DNA of 64,000 nucleotides from JANXLS01 sp037129555 (lineage in GTDB: Bacteria; Planctomycetota; SZUA-567; H5-PLA8), in NCBI GenBank assembly GCA_037129555.1, contig JBAXUS010000003.1:21713-85712 (forward strand), written 5' to 3'. A model generated the notes under the pieces. It did no database searches. It worked only from the letters and a program-made list of their open reading frames with translations, and had not been told where the DNA came from. The translations under genes and the position numbers were made by a program. This document shows positions 17,323-25,900 of the stretch, one piece after another (within the stretch, counting starts at the first letter, position 1; each line of letters begins with the position of its first letter).

Positions 17323-18708
17323 TCAAATCACATCAATGCCGCGTGTAACTTCTTCACTCGTGACCACGTGCACGGAACCGAGGCGCGCTTCGTCTGTAAA
17401 CGGATCGAGTGTACACGGCGCGTTTCGCACGATAATAATCTTCATCGCCGCACCCAAATCGCGAATCGTGTGCGCGAATTTTTGACGCGCAGCATCCCAA
17501 TCCAAGAAGACGCAAATCACCGCGCCGATGGAGGCGAGGTTCTGGCCCAATTCAGGTTCGATGCGGTCGAAGCCGTCATTCGGCCCGGAATCGACGCAGG
17601 CTAAAATGTCGAGAATCTGATCGATGAAAGCCAGATGCCGCCCGGCTTGCAGATGATACAGATCCGGCCCCGCTGCGAGAATATCGACGACGTATTCCTT
17701 GCGCGCGAGCCAGTCACTCACGGACGCGCAAACTGAAATCGCGCTTTCAAACGCCTGGCGTTCCACGTCGCTCGGAAATTTTGGCAGCTGTGTATCGAGC
17801 ACGACCGCGACGCGCAGCAGGTATTCTTCGCGGTACTCGCGGACAATCGGCTTGTTCAAACGCGCAGAGGCGCGCCAATCGATGTCGCGGATGTTGTCGC
17901 CCGCTCGGTATTCGCGGTTGCCGACGAATTCGACGGACTCGCCAATCGTCGCCGCGAGCGCAACGCCTCCGGGCTGGTAGCGCCGGGATGATGGCAAGTC
18001 GATGCGTTCGAGCGGTTCAAATCGCGGATAGACGATCAAGCGTCGCTGGCGTTCGAAAACGCGATAACTGCGCCACATGCCGAAAGGGAAATCCGTCTCG
18101 GCGCGAAATCCATTCATCGAAAACGCGCCGCGATGCGAGCAAATTAATCGTAGGACGACTCGAACGCGCTCACCTTTTTTCAAAACTGGGAGCGGCACGC
18201 CGTCGGTTTCGACAGCGTCGATGGATGCCGGAAGTTGTTGGGGCAGCACATGCAGATCGTGTCCGCCGATCCAGCCGAGTTGCTCGATTTCAACTTCCAC
18301 CGGCATGATCTCGCCCGCGACGACATGTTGAGCGTGTTGGACAGTCAACTTGACGCGCGGCTTGAAGAAGAGCGGCGCGATCAGAGCGAGCGCCCACAGC
18401 GCCGAAACATAGCAAAACGGAATGTACGCCTGCATCGTCAGCGAGGTCGATGCGTAAGCGAACAAAAAGACGGTGGGGATGAGCATCCAGCGCCCGGCGG
18501 ATGTCATGCGCCCGATGAACAAGCGCCACACCCAGCGCCCGCCGAAGCTGCGGAAGAGCGAGTGTCCGCGCGTGTCTTTAGCGGCAGAGAACGACGGCAT
18601 CTCGACGGTTTGAGACAGCAGACTCGCGTGCTTCTTCGCACGCGGCTCGCGCCGGCGTTCGTGACGTTGGGGAGTTGGAGTGGACGTTGCCAATATGTTC
18701 GCCGCCAA
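17323..18708 (-). CDS. DUF58 family protein
   Basis: DUF58/VWA-related protein, typically found with MoxR ATPases and thought to act in assembly or quality control of complexes. Two transmembrane helices lie at about residues 73-112, followed by a beta-rich region and then the DUF58 hallmark EFVGNREYRAGDNIRDIDW..SAR with the REYREEY segment and a VVLDTQ strand of a VWA-like fold. The frame starts at a TTG; an ATG 36 codons in (18600) is a possible start. No MoxR gene is adjacent, which is unusual for the family. Confidence 0.85.
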   Translation of the reverse strand: MAANILATSTPTPQRHERRREPRAKKHASLLSQTVEMPSFSAAKDTRGHSLFRSFGGRWVWRLFIGRMTSAGRWMLIPTVFLFAYASTSLTMQAYIPFCYVSALWALALIAPLFFKPRVKLTVQHAQHVVAGEIMPVEVEIEQLGWIGGHDLHVLPQQLPASIDAVETDGVPLPVLKKGERVRVVLRLICSHRGAFSMNGFRAETDFPFGMWRSYRVFERQRRLIVYPRFEPLERIDLPSSRRYQPGGVALAATIGESVEFVGNREYRAGDNIRDIDWRASARLNKPIVREYREEYLLRVAVVLDTQLPKFPSDVERQAFESAISVCASVSDWLARKEYVVDILAAGPDLYHLQAGRHLAFIDQILDILACVDSGPNDGFDRIEPELGQNLASIGAVICVFLDWDAARQKFAHTIRDLGAAMKIIIVRNAPCTLDPFTDEARLGSVHVVTSEEVTRGIDVI

Positions 18709-18838
18709 GGGAAATCCGGTGTGTCAGAATGCCATCGTGCGGGGGAAAATAAAGGGGAAAACGAAATCAGAATTTCAGAACGCGAGTTTCAAAAAGAAGA
18801 ATAGTGCTTTGGCGACGTGATCGTTGTAAAGTAAGAGC

Positions 18839-19429
18839 ATGTTGACTGCGACTTCAAACATGACCCTGCTGGACAGGATGGTGATGAGCGTGGAGCGAGT
18901 GCGTGAGCGTTTGTTGCGAGCTGCAGGAGCGCTCGACGCGGCGGGAATTCCGTACGCGGTCGTCGGCGGGAACGCGGTGGCTGCGTGGGTCGCAACGGTC
19001 GATGAAGCTGCGGTGCGGAACACGCAGGATGTGGATATTTTGCTGCGGCGTTCGGATTTGGACGCAGCGGAAAAAGCGCTCGCCGCGGTGGGTTTCACCC
19101 GACGCAATGTACAAGGTATCGAAATTTTCTTGGACGGTCCCGGCGCGAAAATGCGTGACGCGGTTCACGTGGTCTTCGCGGGTGAAAAAGTGCGACAGGA
19201 GTACGAAGCCGCTGCGCCGGATATTTTCGAATCCGAGCGCCCCGGTAATTTCAGCGTGATTAAATTGGAAGCGCTCGTTCGGATGAAATTGACGTCGAAT
19301 CGACGCAAAGACCAAGTCCACATTCAGGACATGCTGGACGTCGGCATGATCGACGCGAGTTGGACGATGCGGTTGGGACCGGTGCTGGGCGCGCGGTTGC
19401 AGCATTTGATCGACACGCCGGAAGGGTAA
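18839..19429 (+). CDS. nucleotidyltransferase-fold protein (AbiEii/DUF6036-like)
   Basis: A 196-residue protein with the nucleotidyltransferase core GGNAVAAWVA followed by TQDVDILLRR (the G[G/S]...DxD pattern) and a C-terminal helical part KLEALVRMKLTSNRRKDQVHIQDM typical of this family. Members include toxins of type IV toxin-antitoxin systems and uncharacterised stand-alone enzymes. No antitoxin (AbiEi-like) gene is adjacent, so a toxin role is not supported. AAGAG lies just upstream of the ATG. Confidence 0.75.
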   Translation: MLTATSNMTLLDRMVMSVERVRERLLRAAGALDAAGIPYAVVGGNAVAAWVATVDEAAVRNTQDVDILLRRSDLDAAEKALAAVGFTRRNVQGIEIFLDGPGAKMRDAVHVVFAGEKVRQEYEAAAPDIFESERPGNFSVIKLEALVRMKLTSNRRKDQVHIQDMLDVGMIDASWTMRLGPVLGARLQHLIDTPEG

Positions 19430-19438
19430 TATCCAGGG

Positions 19439-19849
19439 TCATTTTTCATTCCAGTGACCCACATAAGGACTCAGTATCAGTACGAGTATGGACAAGATCA
19501 GGAAGCACACTATTGACATGACGAACATTCCTAACAGCGTATCCGTGACGTCCCGTTTTCGAATTCTCAATTCAAGACCAATGCCTATAGTGAGCAAGAA
19601 ACTCAGCGCAACCCAAATATCATATAGTAGAGGCACAGGTTCAAATGGATCAAAATGCCAGCCCCTCGACTCCTGAACACCACCTTCGCGGTAGAATTTA
19701 GACGGAAAACCTAGTGTGTAAAAGGATGTACCTGGAGCAGTGTCTTGCTTCACGGTATTCGCCCAAATCATCCCGCCCGCAACAAACAGCAGCGCCACAG
19801 CCGTGGAGAGATGCAATTGAAAGCGAAACGTGTTCGGCTTCTCATCCAT
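19439..19849 (-). CDS. planctomycete-type small membrane protein
   Basis: A 136-residue protein with three predicted membrane helices: near the N-terminus (AVALLFVAGGMIWAN), about 73-90 and about 105-125. The opening FRFQLHLSTAV motif is one I associate with many uncharacterised planctomycete membrane proteins. The start was placed at 19849 because it avoids overlapping trmB and begins right before that motif. Function unknown. It may be the last gene of the GDSL-trmB transcript. Confidence 0.65.
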   Translation of the reverse strand: MDEKPNTFRFQLHLSTAVALLFVAGGMIWANTVKQDTAPGTSFYTLGFPSKFYREGGVQESRGWHFDPFEPVPLLYDIWVALSFLLTIGIGLELRIRKRDVTDTLLGMFVMSIVCFLILSILVLILSPYVGHWNEK

Positions 19850-19871
19850 GCAATCGCGAGCCTCGTTGGTG

Positions 19872-20579
19872 CTACTTCTTCGTCGCAAACAACCGATAAA
19901 TCGGCCGACCAGCTTTCATGTATTTGATCTCAAAATTCGTCCGACCCAATGGAGCGTCTTCCCAGGGTTCGGGATGTTCGGTCACAGCGAAGAAGCGCTG
20001 CAGCAGCGGCAGGATGCTGGAGTAATACTCCTTGTGATCGGTCGCGAAATAGAGCGTTCCGGTTGGGGCGAGCGTGCGCTGCAAATCCGCGCAAAATGAA
20101 TCCTGAAACAGGCGTCGCTTGAGGTGCTTTTTCTTGGGCCACGGGTCCGGGAAATAAATGTGATATTGGTGGACACTGGAGTCGGTGAAAAAGCGCTTGA
20201 TCAGATAGGCTGCATCGATGCGGCCGCAGCGGAAATTGGCGAGCTGCTTGCGTGCGGCGCGGTCGCGCATGATGCGGTAGTATTCGCCGCAACGTTCGAT
20301 GCCCATGCAATTCCAATCGGCGTGATCAGTGGCCATAGTCATGACCGTGCGCCCGCCTCCGCAACCAATTTCAACAACGAGTGGTGCAGTGCGACCGTAG
20401 ATCGCGGACCAATCAGCGGGCACGGGAAGAACATCGAGCGGCAATTCCCACGCGTGAGTGGCCGTTGGCAGCAAGACGCGACCGAATGGGCCGTCGTCCG
20501 GAAGCACCCGACCGACGCCTTCGATTTCTTTTTCGACGAAGTCATCGTCGTCTTCGTTCACGTCGCTTAATGCGCTCAC
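19872..20579 (-). CDS. trmB: tRNA (guanine-N7)-methyltransferase
   Basis: SAM-dependent enzyme that makes m7G46 in tRNA. The SAM-binding motif VVEIGCGGGRTVMTMA and the TrmB signature YFPDPWPKKKHLKRR are present, with the C-terminal EIKYMKAGRPIYR region. The start was placed at GTG 20579: the 20 residues available upstream (PLPLRERAGVRG) are encoded by a dispersed repeat. This GTG sits 1 nt after the GDSL stop, and GAGGGG from the repeat provides the ribosome site. Length of 235 residues is near normal. Confidence 0.93.
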   Translation of the reverse strand: MSALSDVNEDDDDFVEKEIEGVGRVLPDDGPFGRVLLPTATHAWELPLDVLPVPADWSAIYGRTAPLVVEIGCGGGRTVMTMATDHADWNCMGIERCGEYYRIMRDRAARKQLANFRCGRIDAAYLIKRFFTDSSVHQYHIYFPDPWPKKKHLKRRLFQDSFCADLQRTLAPTGTLYFATDHKEYYSSILPLLQRFFAVTEHPEPWEDAPLGRTNFEIKYMKAGRPIYRLFATKK

Positions 20580-20621
20580 ATTACCCCTCACCCCGGCCCT
20601 CTCCCGCAAGGGCAGAGGGGG
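20580..20621. repeat. CCCCTCACCC...CCCTCTCCC-type dispersed repeat
   Basis: The segment reads CCCCTCACCCCGGCCCTCTC, then GGGCAGAGGGGGA. It encodes the last residues of the GDSL protein (ALAGEGRGEG) and places a GAGGGG just before trmB. A related hairpin is at 31914-31935. Confidence 0.6.
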
Positions 20622-21264
20622 AACTGCCTGAAACTGCATTGAGCCACGCGCTCGCGATCACGCCGTGGCCTGCCACGGTCGGATGACAGCCGTCGGTCGT
20701 CCATTTGACTTCCGGCGTCGCCCGGATCGCAGCATGAAGCGCTTCGCGTGCTGGGACGTAAATCGCACTGTATTCGCGCGCCAGTTCTTTTACAGCGTCG
20801 CCGTAGTCAACCAACATCTTATTCAAGTCTGAATTCAAGTCTTCGTCGATGGTCGTCGGCGACATCAACACAAAACGCTTGTACCCAGCACGCAACGCCT
20901 GGTCGAGCAGCGATCGGTAATTGGCAATATAGTCGGGCAGCGGAACGTACGATTGCCCCATCCATTGCAGCCGCTTGCGCCAGACATCGTTGCAACCGAC
21001 CATGATCGAGAGCCATTCGGCTTGGAGCCCGACGCAGTCACGCTCCCAGCGTGCGAGCATATCGACAGTGCGGTCACCCGCTACGCCGCGATTCAGAACG
21101 TCGATTTTCTTGTCAGGCCAGCGTTGCGACATGAAGCCGCGCAGGATCGAGACATAGCCGTTTCCGAGCTTGCTGCTGCCGTTGATTTCGCGACGACCGC
21201 AATCGGTGATGCTGTCGCCTTGGAACAGAATCCAGTCGCCGTTATTGAATGGGCATTTCGACAT
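20581..21264 (-). CDS. SGNH/GDSL-type esterase
   Basis: Predicted hydrolase of the SGNH family acting on an unknown ester. Block I is FQGDSITDCGR with the catalytic Ser, block II is around NRGVAGDRT, block III is VGCNDVW, and block V is DGCHPTVAGH with the Asp-His pair. No signal peptide is seen with the start at 21264 (MSKCPFNNGDW), so it may be cytoplasmic. The C-terminal 13 residues (SSPSALAGEGRGEG region) come from a dispersed repeat and are probably not part of the original fold. It is translationally coupled to trmB downstream. Confidence 0.87.
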   Translation of the reverse strand: MSKCPFNNGDWILFQGDSITDCGRREINGSSKLGNGYVSILRGFMSQRWPDKKIDVLNRGVAGDRTVDMLARWERDCVGLQAEWLSIMVGCNDVWRKRLQWMGQSYVPLPDYIANYRSLLDQALRAGYKRFVLMSPTTIDEDLNSDLNKMLVDYGDAVKELAREYSAIYVPAREALHAAIRATPEVKWTTDGCHPTVAGHGVIASAWLNAVSGSSPSALAGEGRGEG

Positions 21265-21288
21265 CACTGAATCCTGTCCGGGCAAAAA

Positions 21289-21329
21289 CAAAAAAGCGTG
21301 GCGAAACAATCACGCGTCTCGCCACGCTT
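21289..21329 (-). terminator. rho-independent terminator of gltD
   Basis: Read on the minus strand, AAGCGTGGCGA pairs perfectly with TCGCCACGCTT across a 14-nt loop and runs into TTTTTG. It lies immediately after the gltD stop and insulates it from the GDSL gene. Confidence 0.85.
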
Positions 21330-21338
21330 GGATTGAAC

Positions 21339-22790
21339 TTAATACGATTTGGTGAGCGTCGTCTGACCCATCAAATACTTATCGACACCGTACGCTGCAT
21401 TGCGGCCTTCGGCGATGGCCCAGACGATCAAGCTTTGACCGCGTGTCATGTCGCCGGCGGTGAAGACGCCGGGGACGTTGGTCATCTTGTTTTCGTCGGA
21501 CCAGACACACCACGTGTCGCCGCGTTCAGTGGTCTTCAAGCCGAGTTTCTCGACGATGGCGGGCTTTTCAGGTCCTCGGAAACCCATCGCCAACAGAATC
21601 AAATCGGCATCAATCGTGAAGCCAGAATCCGGAACGTCTTCAGGCGTCGGAGGACCACCGGCGAGGTTCGGGAACCATTTGACTTTGACAGCGTGGAGCT
21701 TTTTGACGTCGCCGTTATCGCCGGTCAATTTCGTGGTCTTGATGCAGAAATCGCGCGCTTCGCATTCTTCGTGCGCGGAGGACGAGCGCCAGATATTGGC
21801 CCATTGCGGCCACGGGTTCGAGGCGGCGCGTTCCGTCGGCGGGCGCGGCATCAATTCGAATTGCTTGATCGACTTCGCGCCCTGACGCACCGCGGTGCCG
21901 AGACAATCTGCGCCGGTGTCGCCGCCGCCGATGATCACGACATGCTTGCCCTTAGCGCTGATCTGTTCTTTGACGTCGCCGCCCAAACAAACTTTATTCG
22001 ATTGCGGGAGGTACTCCATCGCGTAGTACGTGCCCTTCAAGTCGCGGCCGGGAACCTGCAAGTCGCGGCTGAACGTCGAACCGCCGCAGAGGACGATGGC
22101 GTCGAAACTCTTGCGCAAATCTTCAATCGGATGCGTCACACCGATGTGGGCGTTGACGACGAACTTCACGCCTTCAGCGGTCATCTGTTCGAGGCGACGG
22201 TCGATGACGCGCTTTTCCATTTTGAATTCAGGAATACCGTAGCGCAGCAGCCCACCGATTTTATCGGCGCGTTCGAAGACGGTGACGTCATGGCCGACGC
22301 GGACGAGTTGCTGAGCCGCAGCCAAACCAGCGGGGCCGGAACCGACGACAGCGACTTTCTTGCCGGTCTTGTGCGCGGCGGGTTGCGGCTTCACCCAGCC
22401 TTCCTGGAAGGCACGGTCGATGATCGTGACTTCGATCTGCTTGATCGTCACGGCGGGTTCGTTGATGCCGAGCACACAGGCCGTTTCGCACGGTGCCGGG
22501 CAGAGGCGGCCGGTGAATTCGGGGAAGTTATTCGTCAGATGCAAGCGGTCAATGGCTTCATGCCACTGGTTCTTGAAGACGAGATCGTTCCAATCCGGAA
22601 TGATGTTGCCGAGCGGGCAGCCGGTGTGGCAGAACGGGACGCCGCAATCCATGCAGCGCGCCGCCTGGGTCTTAAGATGGTCTTCCGGGAAGGGAAGATA
22701 GACCTCGTTCCAATCTTTAATGCGCTCGTCCACTGGCCGTCGTTTCGGCAGTTCGCGAGTCGCTTCCATGAATCCTGTCGGCTTGCCCAT
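21339..22790 (-). CDS. gltD: glutamate synthase small subunit
   Basis: FAD-containing NADPH-oxidising subunit that feeds electrons to GltB for ammonia assimilation. The N-terminal Fe-S cysteines are present (ARCMDCGVPFCHTGCP and CPAPCETAC), with the FAD loop VAVVGSGPAGLAAAQQL and the NADPH loop VIIGGGDTGADC; the C-terminal GDMTRGQSLIVWA region binds FAD. At 483 residues it is full length. It lies 164 nt downstream of gltB and ends at a strong terminator. Confidence 0.96.
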   Translation of the reverse strand: MGKPTGFMEATRELPKRRPVDERIKDWNEVYLPFPEDHLKTQAARCMDCGVPFCHTGCPLGNIIPDWNDLVFKNQWHEAIDRLHLTNNFPEFTGRLCPAPCETACVLGINEPAVTIKQIEVTIIDRAFQEGWVKPQPAAHKTGKKVAVVGSGPAGLAAAQQLVRVGHDVTVFERADKIGGLLRYGIPEFKMEKRVIDRRLEQMTAEGVKFVVNAHIGVTHPIEDLRKSFDAIVLCGGSTFSRDLQVPGRDLKGTYYAMEYLPQSNKVCLGGDVKEQISAKGKHVVIIGGGDTGADCLGTAVRQGAKSIKQFELMPRPPTERAASNPWPQWANIWRSSSAHEECEARDFCIKTTKLTGDNGDVKKLHAVKVKWFPNLAGGPPTPEDVPDSGFTIDADLILLAMGFRGPEKPAIVEKLGLKTTERGDTWCVWSDENKMTNVPGVFTAGDMTRGQSLIVWAIAEGRNAAYGVDKYLMGQTTLTKSY

Positions 22791-22907
22791 TAATGTCGCT
22801 CCACCATTTCTACTGACTTAAACTCAATTCGAACTGTCTACTTCTTTATTTCGATCTGTGGCACAATAAGTCTGAACCTCGAAAATATGTTAGGAAATAG
22901 CTTCGTG

Positions 22908-22933
22908 ACTCGAGCCGTGCATCCGGCTCTAGT
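22908..22933. other. intercistronic hairpin between gltB and gltD
   Basis: ACTCGAGCCG and CGGCTCTAGT form a 10-bp stem with one mismatch just after gltB. No T-run follows on the minus strand, so it is more likely an mRNA-processing or stabilising structure, or a relic, than a full terminator. Confidence 0.35.
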
Positions 22934-22954
22934 CTAGTGTTTACTTATTTACAT

Positions 22955-25900
22955 TTATTCTCCAGCCGCCGCCAGCGTCACTTTCGCCGCTGCTTCGCGC
23001 TGGGCCTTCAGCACTTTCTTGAAATCCACAGGCATGACTTTGGCGAACTTCGTTTTGGCGGTATCCCAATGTGCGAGGACTTCCGCTGCCACTGTGCTGC
23101 CGGTGTACTTCTTGTGGTTTTCGATCATGGTCTTGATCGTGTCGAAGTCTTCCTTCTCCGCCTTTTCCAACTCGACCATGCCCGTGTTCAGATTCACCGC
23201 GAACGTGTTTTCCGGATCGTAGACGTACGCGATGCCGCCGCTCATGCCGGCTGCGAAGTTGCGACCGGTTTTGCCGAGCACCACGACGCGACCGTTGGTC
23301 ATGTATTCGCAGCCGTGATCGCCGACGCCTTCGACGACCGCTGTCGCGCCGGAATTTCGGACGCAGAAGCGTTCGCCGACCACGCCGCGCAGGTACACTT
23401 CACCTGCGGTTGCGCCGTACAGAATCACGTTGCCGGCGATGACGTTGTTCTTCGGATCGAACGGCGCGTTTTTGAACGGTCGGACGATGATCTTCGCGCC
23501 GCTCAGGCCCTTGCCGACGTAATCGTTCGAATCGCCTTCGAGTTCAAACGTGATGCCCTTGGGCATGAACGCGCCGAAGCTCTGTCCCGCCGAGCCGTTG
23601 AAGCGGATCGTGATCGTGTCGTCCGGCAGGCCGTTGACGCCCTGCTTGCGCGTCAATTCGCTGCCCAGCATCGTGCCGCAGGTGCGGTTGACGTTGCGGA
23701 TGACCTGATTGAACTCCACCTTCTTACGATTTTCGAGCGCGTCTTTGCACTTCGTGATTAACTCGTTGTCAAGCGCGTGCTGGATGCCGTGATCCTGTTC
23801 GACTGACTTGTAGAGCGTCGAACCGGGGCGCGCTTCGGGCTTGTGGAAGATCGACGTGAAGTCGAGACCCTTCGCTTTCCAATGTTCGATGGCCTGCTTC
23901 ATGTCGAGCAGGTCGCTGCGACCGACCATTTCGTTCAGCGTTTTGAAGCCGAGTTGCGCCATCAATTCGCGGACTTCTTCGGCGATGTAGTTCATGAAGT
24001 TGACGACGTGTTCAGGTTCGCCCATGAACTTTTTGCGCAATTCAGGGTTCTGCGTCGCGACACCAACGGGGCACGTGTCGAGATGGCAGACGCGCATCAT
24101 GATGCAGCCGGACGCCACGAGCGGCGCGGTCGCGAAACCGAATTCTTCGGCTCCGAGCAGCGTCGCAATGACCACGTCGCGGCCCGTCTTCATCTGGCCG
24201 TCTGCTTGGACGACGATGCGGCTGCGCAGATCGTTGAGCACCAGCGTCTGCTGGGTTTCAGCGAGGCCGAGTTCCCACGGAATGCCGGCGTGTTTGATCG
24301 ACGTGAGCGCGGAGGCTCCGGTGCCGCCGTCGTATCCGGCGATCAACACCACGTCGGAGTGCGCTTTACTGACGCCCGCCGCGACGGTGCCGACGCCGAC
24401 TTCAGCGACGAGCTTCACGCTGATGCGCGCGTGTTTGTTTGAGTTCTTCAGATCGTGGATCAGCTGCGCCAAATCTTCGATCGAGTAAATGTCGTGATGC
24501 GGCGGAGGCGAAATCAATCCGACGAACGGCGTCGAGTGACGCGTCTTCGCGATCCACGGATAGACTTTGTGGCCGGGCAACTGGCCACCTTCGCCGGGCT
24601 TCGCGCCCTGCGCCATCTTGATCTGCAATTCTTTCGAGTTGACCAGGTACATGCTGGTCACACCGAAGCGCGCGGACGCGACTTGCTTGATCGCGCTGTT
24701 GGCCGAATCGCCGTTGGGGCGCGTTTCGAAGCGTTCGTAATCTTCGCCCCCTTCGCCCGTGTTGCTGCGACCACCGATGCGGTTCATCGCAATGGCGAGA
24801 TTCTCGTGTGCTTCTTTACTGATCGATCCGTAACTCATCGCACCGGTCGCGAAGCGTTTGACGATCTCGCTCACCGGCTCGACGTCGCTCAACGGAATCG
24901 GGGTGCGCAACGACGTCTTGATGTCGAACAAGCCACGAATCGTCGCGAGGCGTTTGGACTGGTCGTCCACGCCCTTCGAGTACTCTTTGAACGACTTGTA
25001 GCTGCCCGTGCGGACGGCGTGCTGCAATTTGTGGATGGTGTCCGGGTTGAAGAGATGGAATTCACCGTCGCGGCGCCACTGGTATTGGCCACCGATGTCG
25101 AGTGAATCGACCGGCACATCGCGATCCGGATACGCGCGCTTGTGGCGTGCGAGCGTTTCCTTCGCGATGATGTCGAAGCCCGCGCCTTCGATGCGCGAGG
25201 CTGTGCCGGTGAAGTATTTATCGACGACTTCTTTGTTTAAACCGACCGCTTCGAAAATCTGTGCGCCACGGTAGCTTTGCACCGTGCTGATGCCCATCTT
25301 AGACATCACTTTGACGACGCCTTTTTTGACGGCCTTGTTGTAATTCTTGACGGCGGTCTTGTGATCGACTTTCGCTAATGTGCCGTCGCGGATCATGTCG
25401 TCGAATGTTTCGAACGCGAGGTACGGATTGATCGCGCCCGCGCCGTAACCGATCAGCAGCGCGAAGTGATGGATTTCGCGCGGTTCGCCGGATTCGATGA
25501 CGAGGCCGACCTTCGTGCGCAAGCCGTTGCGGACGAGGTGATGATGGACACCAGATGTCGCGAGCAACGCCGGGATCGGCGCGTTGTCTTTGTCAACGCC
25601 GCGATCAGACAGAATCACGATCTTGAAACCGTCGGTGATCGCTTTCGCCGCTTTTTCGCAGAGCAATTCGATGGCTTTGCGCAAGCCTTCGCCGCCCGCA
25701 GACGCTTCGAAGAGCATCGGGAGCGTGATCGTTTTGTAACCATTCGCTGTGATTTCGCGCAACTTCGCCAACTCGTGGTTATCGAGCACCGGCGTGTGCA
25801 GCTTGATCTGCTTGCAGCAGTCCGGGCCGGGGTTGAGGATGTTGCCTTCGGGTCCGATGGTCGTTTGGACGGACGTGACCAACTCTTCACGGATCGCGTC

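Noticed and set aside
17323..18708. DUF58 plus MoxR chaperone system
   Set aside because: The usual MoxR ATPase and VWA partners are not adjacent, so only the DUF58 protein is called.
18839..19429. AbiE-type toxin-antitoxin system
   Set aside because: Only the nucleotidyltransferase-like half is present; no antitoxin gene adjoins.
21249..22793. 514-codon plus-strand frame opposite gltD
   Set aside because: Antisense shadow of a confidently identified gene.
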